Assembly: GCA_030077755.1 (NCBI GenBank) | Contig: JAQJZZ010000010.1 | Location: forward strand, 5,828,001 to 5,892,000 | Source: Filosporella fistucella | Taxonomy: Eukaryota > Ascomycota > Leotiomycetes > Helotiales | DNA: 64,000 nucleotides | Direction: 5' to 3' | Shown here: one piece after another, positions 49,089 to 59,541 of the stretch | Position numbering within the stretch: position 1 is the stretch's first letter | Layout: every line of letters starts with the position of its first letter | Notes under the pieces: generated by a model | Seen by the model: only the letters and a program-made list of their open reading frames with translations | What the model was told of the DNA's origin: nothing | Database searches by the model: none | Program-made: the position numbers and the translations under genes

Positions 49089-49681
49089 TCTTAGCTAGCT
49101 CGATAATCGAGTCTCCAGGTGAGCAGGCTGAAGACCCAGAGGGCAATGTGGTAGTAATATATTGAGGTCTAGAATAAGGTAGCCAAGGTTGACATTTCTC
49201 ACACGCGGTTGTTGCTGCTGCAGTCCACTGAGGTTACTTAGGGTCATTTCTTTACGTACCTCATTACTATACCTTTGCCTTTAACCTACCTGGGTAGGCA
49301 AAGGCGGAAGTGAGGGGGGTGGGGTACCGGCACACGTGATCTACTGTAATTATACCAATTTACCTAGGTCATGAGCCGATATTGGACAAAGTTCAGTAGG
49401 TTTGGCGTGCTACTTACCAATTCAATCAGAAGATTATCTACCTACCTTCTTGCCATCTGCAATGTATACCTAGCCTTAACAGTCCCGTCTTTCATTCCCT
49501 ATTACACTCCACTATATGAGCATGAACACGAAATTTCACCTAATCAATTTGCACTTTTTCGCTGATATCTCACACCTTGGAAACTATCTTTCTCTATAAA
49601 AATATACATTGAATACATTTTGCTGTGTTCTGGCTCAATATCTGATAATAAATGACTTCTCGATCCAATCACTCTAACATT
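49089..49681. other. Intergenic; promoter of the Zn2Cys6 gene
   Basis: It holds the regulator's promoter and the 3' UTR of the GH78-like gene. No coding sequence is recognisable. Confidence 0.45.
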
Positions 49682-51370
49682 CTATGCTACCCCTAAGAGA
49701 TGATCTTTCAACACGACCCTCAGCAAATAGCTCGGCGTACAACTCCATGCATGGCAATAGCTATTGTTATGACAGTCTCCGTACGGGCTCCTCCTTGGAT
49801 CGTCACTATCATAGCATTCCCAAAAAGTATCAGCACCTGCCCTCGCCATGCCTCCCCAATATCCACGCATCAACTTCAAGCATTCCTCTTCGCCCCCGCA
49901 ACGAGCTAATGCCTCCGCAACGTGGTGATATGCGTAAGGTGTGAGGGGTTTGACAGCTTTACGGTGTGCCATGGCGTTCTTGATTGCACGCAAAGATGTA
50001 ACATGATCCATTGCACCTGCGAGGGCAAGCCATGCCTGACTAGACCATGAGACTTGGCGATTTGGACCACTGACGAAGACTCCGATGGATGGGTCGTAGA
50101 AAGAAACTGCGGCAGCGGTCATCTTCTCGACGATATCAGAAAATGGAACAGGTCTTGAAATAAGAAGTGCCAACTTGTTGATCTGTTTGCAGCAGAAAAG
50201 AACCAAGCCGTGCATGCCAGCGGTAGTATCAAGTCCATCAGACCAGTCCAGAAACTTCCATGCTGAGGTCGCGCTGCAATTAAATTGCCCATTCCCGTCA
50301 AGGTGAGAAAGAGGGCCCTTCATGCTGCTTAGAATCGTAGGCCAAAGCTCAATAGCAGTTTCTGCATCTCCTGACGCGACCGCGTAGTCGTAGACCGTTG
50401 GTCCGAACAACGCATCATAGTCAACAATATAATCTGAAGCGGCGGAAAGTTTGGGCTTTTCGAAGAGACATGCAGGAAGACCACCATCCTGGCGAGGCAG
50501 TGCAGCAAACATATACAAACAACGCTTGACGAGATTGTAATCTTTAAAAGTGCAGTAATTCGTCAATGCTTGAAGCCGTAAGTCGCCCAGCCATAATCTT
50601 CGGTCTCGTCGTGGTCCGTCTTCGAAGACTGTTTGCATACAATTTCGTAAGGTTATTTGGCTAATCTGATCAATTGCAACGAGTTCCGCATCATCTTGGT
50701 TCAGTGGCTCTACCCCCAATAATGTCTCAGGAGACACGGCGCTCACAGCACGTACTCTGATATCTGAGAACCGAATCTTGTACTTCTGCGAAGTATCGAT
50801 AACTTCAATCTTGACAAAGCGGAAAGCGTATCTTCGTGGCATTTCAACGTCTGATGGCAGCCAGTCCACATTGATGATTTCGTCAGGGAGCCAGCTCGTA
50901 CTAATCCAGGTATTACATGGGTGGAGGCTTTCCGTAACATCAAATGGTATCTCGCCGAAGGTGATTCGTAGTCTCGCAGGTGCATCGATATTGACACCGT
51001 CGACCCCGAGATGAAAGGAAAGGTATCCGACCCGGTGTGAGCCAAAGTCGAGAATGAACTGGTCCCCTCTACCGTACGAGATTGATGAGAGGTCATTGAT
51101 TGTGTGAGTTGGCACCACTCTTAGCCCAAAGAATGTCTTTTGATCTTGTTCAAAATCGACGACGGAAAGAGGAGTATCAGTCCATTCATGTAAGACTGGC
51201 TTCAACTTTTCAGCCTTCTGGGCGAATTCATGATTGAAGATGGTCTCAGGGACCTCCTCAACCTTCTGGTTTGCTGGAACCTCCACAATCTTCTGGTTAG
51301 CTGGAACTTCCACCACCTTCCGCTTCTCTGGAAGCTCCACTGTCTTGATGGTCGTCAAATAGTTCCCCAT
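49682..51370 (-). CDS. GH78-like six-hairpin glycosidase (alpha-L-rhamnosidase family), 562 aa
   Basis: One exon encodes 562 residues with no signal peptide, so it is probably cytosolic. An N-terminal 9-residue repeat (residues 10-45) precedes a beta-sandwich region (about 60-210). An (alpha/alpha)6 barrel with GH78 hallmarks follows. Its EDGPRRDRRLWLGDLR segment reproduces the D-x4-[E/D]-x6-D spacing of the GH78 active site (D251, D256, D263). The C-terminal FWECYD gives E518, and SYCHAWS matches the usual SHxHGW strand. The position that is the general-acid Glu in characterised rhamnosidases is Asp (D256) here, so rhamnosidase activity is not certain. It is shorter than most GH78 enzymes, which exceed 800 aa. 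It is divergent from an MFS sugar porter, which suggests import of a glycoside followed by intracellular hydrolysis. Confidence 0.82.
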   Translation of the reverse strand: MGNYLTTIKTVELPEKRKVVEVPANQKIVEVPANQKVEEVPETIFNHEFAQKAEKLKPVLHEWTDTPLSVVDFEQDQKTFFGLRVVPTHTINDLSSISYGRGDQFILDFGSHRVGYLSFHLGVDGVNIDAPARLRITFGEIPFDVTESLHPCNTWISTSWLPDEIINVDWLPSDVEMPRRYAFRFVKIEVIDTSQKYKIRFSDIRVRAVSAVSPETLLGVEPLNQDDAELVAIDQISQITLRNCMQTVFEDGPRRDRRLWLGDLRLQALTNYCTFKDYNLVKRCLYMFAALPRQDGGLPACLFEKPKLSAASDYIVDYDALFGPTVYDYAVASGDAETAIELWPTILSSMKGPLSHLDGNGQFNCSATSAWKFLDWSDGLDTTAGMHGLVLFCCKQINKLALLISRPVPFSDIVEKMTAAAVSFYDPSIGVFVSGPNRQVSWSSQAWLALAGAMDHVTSLRAIKNAMAHRKAVKPLTPYAYHHVAEALARCGGEEECLKLMRGYWGGMARAGADTFWECYDSDDPRRSPYGDCHNNSYCHAWSCTPSYLLRVVLKDHLLGVA

Positions 51371-51448
51371 GAGGAAGAATGATTTGTGAATGTGCTGTGG
51401 ACTTACTACCTCAAGATTGAGTCTTCAACATTCGACGAGAAAGTAATA

Positions 51449-51518
51449 TTTGACAGCAGATGGGAAGCAACTTTTGAGGAGAAGAAAAGCGGTGTTTGAC
51501 GGCAGAGGGGAGCAACTT
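51449..51518. repeat. Imperfect direct repeat, two copies 46 bp apart
   Basis: The segment starting TTTGACAGCAGATGGGAAGC at 51449 recurs as TTTGACGGCAGAGGGGAGC at 51495; both run on into CAACTT. It lies about 80-150 bp upstream of the GH78-like start codon. Confidence 0.7.
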
Positions 51519-51670
51519 CCATGATGAAAGTAGGTCCCTGAACCCCGCCATAAGGTAACTTACCAATTCGACCAGATTCATGCAGGAATCTATACCAAGC
51601 CTCATTCCCCATCACCAAAATCCGTCGATTGCCGATAGACGCGAGCTATCTTCTGCCAGGGCGGTGTGGC

Positions 51671-51720
51671 GATACTCGTACCGCCTCGTACCGCCCCAAA
51701 TCTCCTCGTACCTCCTCGTA
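51671..51720. repeat. 10-bp tandem repeat with CTCGTACC core
   Basis: CTCGTACC occurs at 51675, 51685, 51705 and 51715, so spacing is exactly 10, 20 and 10 bp; the slot at 51695 holds a degenerate unit. The consensus unit is close to CCKCCTCGTA. Helically phased copies in a shared promoter fit a cluster of binding sites, but a plain minisatellite is also possible. Confidence 0.75.
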
Positions 51721-52236
51721 CCTCCAAATGGTCGGTACCACGCGAAAAGGTGAAGACAGGTGAACCAGTCGGCTCATGTGGACGCCCCGCCAAACGGACA
51801 AGCTTTCCCCCGAAATAGTGTGCTTTCTGGGGAACACTAAGCCTCAGGTCTTGGCTGCAACCACCACAGGGATATCTATGAAAAAAATCAGGAACTCACA
51901 GACGGCTAGCTGGTCTGGGTCCAAATATCATCCAGTACAATACTTCCAGAACAGACTCGTGGCTGCCGCTACATCCCCATTTAACCCCGCAATGTTTCTC
52001 TGTGGATATCTCTGGGGAAATTGCGGACGGTCTCATGCCCTTGGTCAAAATTTCTATATATTCTCTTCGCTGCCACTCTCACTCCACCTCACTTCAACTC
52101 ATCGCACCGCCAATCCAACTTTCTCCCCTGGTATAGTCAGGAACTACCAACTACCTTCCTTCTTTCACGAACGCATAGCCTCGACCTTACTTTACCGCCT
52201 ATCCACTTTGACTCTTCCGAAGGACAAACCACAGCC

Positions 52237-53992
52237 ATGGGTAAAGCCGTGACAATTGGTTCCGGTGTCTTTCTGGCCATTGGAGGTGAGCCCATCATCA
52301 TTGTTGGCGAAATTCTTGCTGTCTATATAGACTAATTCTGTAAACAGGTTTCCTTTTTGGCTATGACAGTGGCGTCATCACCTCCACAATTGGCCAGCCA
52401 ACCTTTCTCGACTACTTCGGAAGCCCAGGGAGCGCTGAAACTGGTGGAATTGTCTCCTCGTTCACTGGCGGTGCCATTATTGGTGCTTTGGCTGTATCAT
52501 GGCTGGCGGATATCTTAGGTCGTAAGAAGACGGTTTTCATCGGCGGCTGCATCTCAGCCTTTGGTTGTGCCTTGCAAGCTGGTGCGGCTACTATTGGTAT
52601 GCTGATTGCTGGCCGTTTCATTGCTGGTATCGCGGTTGGACTCCTTTCTGCCATTGTCCCTATGTACTGTGTGAGCTACCCCTTTCCCTTTCTCGCTTAG
52701 CACCACCTATTCTCAGTCCTTCAAAACTGACTTGACTTGAACTCTGTAGTCCGAGATCGCCGAATCTGCTTACCGAGGTGCGCTGAGTGGTCTGCTCCAG
52801 TTCATGTTGTCTTGGGGATTTTTCGCTGCCCAATGGATCGGCTATGGTTGTAATTATAGTAACACCGCCTTTCAATGTAAGATTGCCACAATTCACAATT
52901 GAAGCCGTGTATCTAATATTGTACAATAGGGCGCTTCCCCTTGGCCTTCCAAGTCGTGCCAGGTTTGGCTCTCGCAGGTGGTATATGGTTTCTTCAGGAG
53001 AGTCCCAGATGGCTTATGGAAAGAGATCGTCATGAGGAAGCTCGAGAGGCACTGAGACGCCTCCATGGTACCGGTAACAACGACGAATATCTCGAGCTTG
53101 AATACCGCGAGATCCACGATACTATCGTCGCTGAAAAGCAAGTTTCTGTTCGTTCATGGAGCGGCATGGTATCGAAACCTGCCTGGAGACGTCGTCTTGC
53201 TCTTGGAATGGGTATCCAAGCCTTTGGACAGCTGTCTGGTATCAACGTCGTCAACTATTATGGCGTTACCATCTACAAGCTCCTCAAAATCGATACCCGC
53301 ACTTCCCTCATGATCATTGGTATCTCTGGCTCCCTCTCTATCGTCTACTGCGCCCTCGGCTTGTATTTCCTTGAGCGTGTCGGCCGCATGAAGCCAATGA
53401 TTTTCTCTTCCTTGGGATGCGCCCTGACACTGCTTGTCAATGCAGTCCTCAGTCAGTACTACATCACTGGTTCGCAGTCTGAGAACCCAAATCCCAACGC
53501 ACTACGCGCCATGGTCGCCATGAACCTCGTCTTCTCATTTTTCTTCACCTTCACTGGTATCATTACTTGGGTGTATCCAGCAGAGATTTTCCCCGTGGAA
53601 ATCCGTGCTCGCGGTAACTCGCTCTCCACTCTGATGAACTGGTGCCTCGGCCTAGTGATTGGTCAAGTTTCGCCCCTAGCTCTCGATTCTGTCGGTTTCC
53701 GCTACTTCTACGCGTTCTTCGTCTTCAACCTCTGCGCAACACTGTGCTATATCTTCTTTTTCCCTGAGTATGGCGTCTTCCTTTACAAAACTATCATTGC
53801 CATGTAACTAACTCTATCTTCAGGACACAGGGTAAAACCCTTGAACAAATGGACACGCTCTTTGGGGATCAGCTCGTTCCGCACGCTCTGCAAGATCCCG
53901 CGGGTGCCAATGCGGCCATGGCAACCTTCCAGGAGAAGCATGATATCATGGAGGAGGTTGAACATCACGTGGAGCCGGTGGCCAAGGCCTAG
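52237..53992 (+). CDS. MFS sugar porter, 501 aa
   Basis: Five exons (52237-52285, 52348-52670, 52750-52876, 52930-53767, 53824-53992) give 501 residues. Sugar-porter marks are FLFGYDSGVI in helix 1, LGRKK between helices 2 and 3, SEIAESAYRGALSGLLQ, QESPRWLMERDR (189-200), QLSGINVVNYYG in helix 7, FLERVGR after helix 8, and a TQGKTLEQMD segment after helix 12. The QQxxGxN-like helix 7 and the C-terminal block are typical of hexose, quinate and L-rhamnose type porters. It shares a promoter region with the GH78-like glycosidase, so import of the enzyme's glycoside or of its released sugar is a reasonable inference. The substrate has to be tested. Confidence 0.94.
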
Positions 53993-54951
53993 GACATTGC
54001 GTGTTTGTTCTTATGAGTTGTAATGATTCTATTGCAATTTTTGCAGGGAGGAGAGATGAGGTGGTAAAGACGCAGGGCGAAGGCAATGTACTTTGGTGTA
54101 AAAATCAAATTCTCGAGTTCACAGGAATATAATTTCAAATCTTCTCGATGTGCTTGCCAGTATCACAGAGCTCAAGCTCGATCCACGGATGCCTGCTTTA
54201 CGCGTATAGCTGTCGATTGACGAATTCAAACACCATCCCAATGACCTCCTAGCGAATTTTCGCGATAAGGCCTCGTAGATGAGATAAGAGACCGTTCGAG
54301 CTTGGAGCCTCAATGCGGTATTGTTGAAAAGTCGGAGTGTCTGTCACACGAATATGCCGGAGTCATCGATTCGCAGCCTCTCATGCAGCTCAGCGACGCA
54401 GCGATAGGATGCTCGAAGCCTCTTAGATATGATTCTCAGAATTGGAGACTGCGATAGGTCGCGAGCGCGACCCGACTTTTTGATTACTGCGTAAGCGTCT
54501 TTTGGGGTGGAGGCGTGCTTGACCTAACCATAATAGTGTTGGTTGGATGCTGACAAAGTTGCCCCTGCTTGTCAGCCAACTCATCAATGCTACTTCTCTC
54601 GATACATTCTGCAAATGAGATCGAATTTCATGTCAAAGACCACTTAGACGGGGGCTATCATATTCCCGGTAAGAAGGACAAAATTTCATTGGCTCCTTGA
54701 AAGTAAAAAATTGTGTTCAATTTCGAAGTCCCGATTTGAACCTCTAATTGCCCTGCAATTTGGCCGAGTCTTTGCAGGATTCGCTCCAAACGAAAAAGGC
54801 AAACCAGTTACGAACAGTTCCATATGTTGTGATTGATATGACGCTGCATTAGCTTGTTGAGATGGGTATTTCTGGCCATATATATACCATGCGGCCTTGT
54901 TTGTTCCAAGTTTGAAATATCCCCACTTGTTTCTAGCCATATTTTGAAGCG
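53993..54951. other. Intergenic between the sugar porter and bZIP genes
   Basis: Both neighbours are read rightwards; this is a 3' UTR plus the bZIP promoter. No gene is recognisable. Confidence 0.45.
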
Positions 54952-55646
54952 ATGACTTATGAGTTCAACCAAGAGTCCTTTTGGGATGGAACAAGTTTCT
55001 ATGACCAAAGCCTGGACGCATCCCCTCTTGATCAAGATACTTTCTTCGATCAAACTCCAATTGGCTTAACAGTGAGTAGTTAACAGAGTGCGAAATTGTT
55101 CGTTGACATTTGGTCAACTGACATTGCAAGGTTTCTACTTCCTCTAGTCCACAGTTCAGGAGCTTGCTTCCTGGAGAGGCACTTACTATTCCATACTCAG
55201 AATGGAGTGGAAATATCAATCTAGGAGGCCCTGCTGTCAACGGAAATTTTGCACCGGATATTGTGCAGCCCGCCAAATCAGCTTCGTCGTCCGAGGAAAG
55301 AGGTACCGGTCCAAGACGTCCATCGGCAGAAGCAGTAGCACGGAGAAGAAAGCAGAATCGAGTTTCCCAGGCTGCCTGGCGAGCGAGAAACAAAGAGCTC
55401 GTAGAAGAGCTGCGCCAGGAGATATCCGAGTATTCTGAATATAGCCAGGACATGCATGAAACATTGCAATCGCTATTGGGAACAACGGAATCCTTGAAGC
55501 AGGTGATCGAGAGCGCACTGGCAAGAAAGCCACCCAAGAGCTCACAGAGTGAGCAGCGCAGAAACGATGAGGCTCAATTGATGTCCCCAAAATCGTCAGA
55601 TGGCGAAGCCAGGGTGGGAAACGAAAAAGAAGCACGTGAAGAGTGA
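54952..55646 (+). CDS. bZIP transcription factor, AP-1/Yap-like basic region, 211 aa
   Basis: Two exons (54952-55071, 55131-55646; GTGAGT..AAG intron) give 211 residues. The N-terminal part is acidic and aromatic (YEFNQESFWDGTSFYDQSLD), suited to activation. The bZIP basic region is RRRKQNRVSQAAWRARNKEL, with the N-x7-R spacing of the family. The QNRxSQxAxRxR form is typical of fungal Yap-like and stress-related bZIPs. The following zipper is short and weak, with glutamates and tyrosines at some heptad positions. A Ser/Lys-rich tail closes the protein. Dimerisation may therefore depend on a partner. Its neighbours suggest no particular pathway beyond proximity to the sugar locus. Confidence 0.85.
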
Positions 55647-57452
55647 ATTGGCATCGCTCTGAATGTCACTCGAAATGCATCAAGATGGTTCGTCGGAGTT
55701 CTCATGAACGAGACCATCGACCAAGTGGACATTCCAGAAGGTTTTGCGTTCGCGTTCAGGAGGGCAGGATTTAATGAAGGGTAACCAGGACTGCTGGAAT
55801 GACATATCCTTGGTATCCTCAAGCTAGAGAGCAATTATCAGCCGGCAAGATAGAGTTGAACCCAGCAAAACCACATGCAAATTGGAAAAACATGTAAATG
55901 CGTTCCCAAGTCGGGCTGAGATACAGTAGCAGAGGCGAGGGTGCCAAATGCTTCAGATGATGTGCGTTCATTATTTGGCAGCCTGGCGTTGAAGAATATA
56001 AGTACTTTCTTCCCAGTAGCTCAGAGCTACAGGCCACTCCATCAAGATAGAGCTGCAACCTAGGAAGAATCTCCTTAAATTTGAAATATTAGCACGCAAG
56101 ACGGGTGTAAAGTGCGCTAACCAGTCTGCTAACCTCAACCAATATAACATGGGTTGCATCATAGAAGGCCTATTCGATATTGATATACGTAAAGGGCGAT
56201 TGGCGTCACCCAATCCACTCAGAATGGCGAGCGTCAGCCAATTATACCAGAGATAAAGCATTCTAGGGAGATGTTATCATGAAACCAGCCTGCGCGATCA
56301 TGGAACAATGACCCAAAATGTTTTTCCTCTTGCGGGGCGTATGGCCAAGTCCAAGAAGTCGCATTTTAGACAGAAATAGATGAGACATATGGGCATAGCA
56401 ATGCTGTATCTTGACACTGACGGTAGTTGGTGGTATGCAGCAACTGGGAGTTTGTTCTGTCAACGGAGATTTGGATGATAAAATTCAAAATCCGGTCCAA
56501 TTTCGAGCCTGTCCAGCATACAGAACTAATGGCGGAAGCTTGGCTTTGCTGCTTGATTCGGGGGTATCTCTCAAGTCAATTGACATCAGAATTTGACCGA
56601 AGTCTGGAGACCACAATTCTTTTCCCAAGTCCGCAGTATAATATGTGTACCAGGTGGTATCTTTGGTCTATGTGCACTCCATCCTTTGCATGTTTCTCGT
56701 ACTCAATTGTGTTCCCTATGGTGTATTTGCTTCATTTAGAACTTTGCTGTCGTGTTCCAGCGCAATGTCTCTCGATTCTCTTATTCCCCCTCCAACAATG
56801 TTTGCCCGAAAGGGTCGATTGGCCTCTACGAATAAAGCCATTCGGCAGGCAAACTTGTCTTCTGCTCTCTGTTTGGATCGATCTTGGTAGGGACTCCGTC
56901 CTTTCGTTGTTGAGTGCTTCGGATTCCTCCCGGCGCTTGTCGAAGAATTCTGAATCGATTGTTTCGCTATCACAGGAGCTGCCTGGTTCTTGAAGAGAAG
57001 ATTTTGGAGAAATGAACCCACCGTGTAGGACTTCTGCGAGATGGTACTTTGCATAAGAAGCTTGTCAAAGTCCCTATCTATTCCGAAATTTTGTTGTGCA
57101 GGTGGCTCCACGTTGAATCATGCCACAATGCACGACAGCTTGTGAAAGGTGCATCCTAGGCCCATCCCTTCCTCGGTCAAACATAAGTTCGTCATTATGA
57201 TATATATTGGGGCTGTGTATGATGTGGGTAAGGATTATTGTCAAAAAGAAAATTGTCAGAAGCATTTGTTGACAATTCAATCAAGCGCGAATCCCACCGA
57301 CGTCATTGTTTCGGCGCGTCTCCCAAAGTCAGCTTTGCACTTGGAAGTCAGCCGCAGTGTAACAATTTTCGCACTTGCCACCGTGGTATGGAATAATATT
57401 CAAATTGTACCCTCCTACTATTCTCTTATCGGCCATCAAGTCAATAATCCAA
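55647..57452. other. 1.8-kb intergenic region
   Basis: Open frames exist on both strands (56427-56993 plus, 56716-57111 minus) and overlap, but neither has family motifs. The minus-strand one starts MEPPAQQNFGIDRDFDKLL and could be a fragment of a decayed gene; I cannot name it. The promoter and leader of the MBOAT gene lie at the right end. Confidence 0.4.
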
Positions 57453-59090
57453 ATGGCGACTCTATTTCCACATCTCTCGTCAACAAACCTGGCGCCGTCT
57501 TCGCGTGAGGTTATGAAAGCATATCGAAATGCTTTTGAGGTTCGTGTGGCAGATGGTTCTCTTCGACCTCTAGTCATTCCTTACCATATTTACGGATTTA
57601 TTCTTCTCGGATTGTACCTCTATATTTCACATACAAACCGACCATATTTGTACGCCGCTCGATGGCCGGTCTTGGCGGCGATACTCGCCTTTCAATGGAA
57701 AGTCCTTTGGGAGGCAACAAGCATGAGCATGGCAACCGGATTTGCTTCCGGCTTGATCTCGGTATGGGGAATGGTCTGGGCTTTTACTTGGTTAATACTC
57801 CAGAGACCACAATTTGATGCGAAGAGGGTGCAGCAAAGACGGTTGGAGAAGTCCAGTAGCCAGGCAGTGAGCAGTTCTACAGAAGGGAATGGATCTGCCG
57901 ATCACCACCAACCAGAACGTGCCTCTCTACGACACCGGGAAGGGAACGGAATCTCGAAGAAAGGATTGATCGATGACAACACTTCTTCTAAATCACCGCC
58001 TACTTTCAATTCGGAATACTATTGGCAGCCATATCCCGAGTCGTTGGGAGAGAGATTTTGGTGGATATCAGATCTGATCATCAATTTCCGAGGACCGGGT
58101 TGGAACTGGGCAATTCCGCCTCTTCCATCTCTACCACCAGCCGTAAAGACCAAGCTTGGTGAGGAGGTTGATGCCGCATCGAGGAGTGGGATATCGTCTG
58201 TTGGACTTCGCGCGTTCAAGACTCGAAGAGAACTCTTTCAGAAGAGAGTTCCACAAGCTATAGGTGGATACTTCCTTCTGGACGTGCTGAAAGTGGTCAT
58301 GATGAAAGATCCGTATTTCATTTTTGGTCCCACTACATACACTCTACCTCCCTACCTGCAAGGGCTTTCACCTATTAATCTCCGCTTCATACGTCAATTT
58401 CTCAGCTCCTGGGCAATCATAATCTCTCTTGAGATGGTCTTCGTCATCCCTCCTATCGTCATGTGCCTTATATGTGGGCCAAAGGTTTTCGGTCTGCGTG
58501 GAGAACCCTGGGTGTTTCCTACTACATGGGGATCCTGGTCGAAAGTCATGAACAAAGGTCTGAACGGTCTTTGGGGAAGTTGGTGGCATCAAACATTCCG
58601 CTTCGCATTTTCTGCACCATCGAACTTCCTCATAGACAATGGGTATATTCCTGCTAGGTCTGCAATTGCCAGGATCTTAGCACTGGTCTTCGCATTTGGA
58701 ATTTCAGGTATACTACATGCAGGTGGAAGCATTTCTCAATTCCCAAAAACCAAACCATGGCATGCCATGATTTTCTTTTTACTACAAGCCGTTGGGATTG
58801 TTATTCAGAGTTTCGGATGCTCGATTCTGCATCCTATAATTAAAAAGTTTCCTCGAAGGATTCGACAAGCAGGTAATTTTCTATATGTTCTCTCGTGGCT
58901 TTTCTACACCGGGTGGTGGTTGACGGACGACTTTGCTCGGAGCGGAATCTGGCTCTATGAACCTATTCCTATCAGTCCATTGAGAGGACTTGGCTTCGGA
59001 GAGAAGGATGCTGGGTGGTGGTGTTGGCAGCATATTGGCGTTGGATGGTATACTGGAAAGCATTGGTGGGAAAGTGGCATAGCACTATGA
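57453..59090 (+). CDS. MBOAT / wax-synthase-like O-acyltransferase, 545 aa
   Basis: One exon encodes 545 residues with about eight or nine hydrophobic helices. A hydrophilic, Ser/Gln/Arg-rich loop (about residues 130-190) separates the first helices from the catalytic part. The wax-synthase-like MBOAT domain (PF13813 type) is marked by GLWGSWWHQTFR and, further on, SGILHAGG with the putative catalytic His. Fungal members esterify alcohols or sterol-like and terpenoid metabolites at the ER; some belong to secondary-metabolite clusters, such as Tri7-like acetyltransferases. No biosynthetic core gene is nearby, so a lipid role is equally likely. The frame stays open for 26 codons upstream, but the ATG at 57453 is the first methionine with a typical cytosolic N-terminus (MATLFPHLSS). 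Confidence 0.87.
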   Translation: MATLFPHLSSTNLAPSSREVMKAYRNAFEVRVADGSLRPLVIPYHIYGFILLGLYLYISHTNRPYLYAARWPVLAAILAFQWKVLWEATSMSMATGFASGLISVWGMVWAFTWLILQRPQFDAKRVQQRRLEKSSSQAVSSSTEGNGSADHHQPERASLRHREGNGISKKGLIDDNTSSKSPPTFNSEYYWQPYPESLGERFWWISDLIINFRGPGWNWAIPPLPSLPPAVKTKLGEEVDAASRSGISSVGLRAFKTRRELFQKRVPQAIGGYFLLDVLKVVMMKDPYFIFGPTTYTLPPYLQGLSPINLRFIRQFLSSWAIIISLEMVFVIPPIVMCLICGPKVFGLRGEPWVFPTTWGSWSKVMNKGLNGLWGSWWHQTFRFAFSAPSNFLIDNGYIPARSAIARILALVFAFGISGILHAGGSISQFPKTKPWHAMIFFLLQAVGIVIQSFGCSILHPIIKKFPRRIRQAGNFLYVLSWLFYTGWWLTDDFARSGIWLYEPIPISPLRGLGFGEKDAGWWCWQHIGVGWYTGKHWWESGIAL

Positions 59091-59319
59091 TGTTTACGAC
59101 TTATGGTTTATGAATGGGGGTACAATGGCCGGTATAGACGGTGCATGCATAACTTCGGAGTTTTACATATTCCTATCTCCCTCTACTCTATTAGAATTAA
59201 TACCTGAAGCCATTGCACTAGAAATCGGGGTACAATACTTGTATTTCAATGTGCCTTTCTTGTGTCCAAGTCAATATTTCGAACTGTTTCTAGCTAATAT
59301 TAGAAGAATATTCACATCG

Positions 59320-59541
59320 AAATCTTCCTCTACTCTAGAATTATTTATACTTAGAATTATTATTTTTCCAATAGTGGTAGAATATGAATAATCAAATCTT
59401 CCTCTACTCTAGAATATTTTACACTTAAATTTATTATATTTCCAATAGTAATAGAATATAAATATTCAAATATTGCTTTACTTTAGAACAATTTACACTT
59501 ATCCCTATTGGACAGCTAGAAATAGTAGAATATAAATGTCT
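59320..59541. repeat. 74-bp tandem array, three clear copies
   Basis: Units begin at 59320, 59394 and 59468, each opening with AAAT(C/A)TT and closing with a TAGAATAT(G/A)AA segment, so the period is 74 bp. Copies 1 and 2 share the 20-base start AAATCTTCCTCTACTCTAGA. Copy 3 is more diverged. Remnants of further units are visible on both flanks. Confidence 0.85.

Larger units (their letters stand above)
51371..52236. promoter_or_regulatory. Divergent promoter of GH78-like and MFS sugar-porter genes
   Basis: The two start codons face away across 866 bp. The region carries an imperfect 46-bp-spaced direct repeat (51449-51518) and a 10-bp phased repeat (51671-51720), described separately. A GGTACC palindrome lies near 51733-51738. 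C/T-rich stretches between 52060 and 52230 fit a fungal 5' leader for the transporter. Confidence 0.65.

Noticed and set aside
51406..51618. 70-codon minus-strand frame as an extra first exon of the GH78-like gene
   Set aside because: The downstream gene already has a good ATG at 51370; no splice pair was needed and the stretch contains the 46-bp-spaced repeat.
56427..57111. Overlapping 188-codon (+) and 131-codon (-) frames
   Set aside because: Opposite strands over the same DNA with no family match; possibly a decayed gene but not supportable as a CDS.
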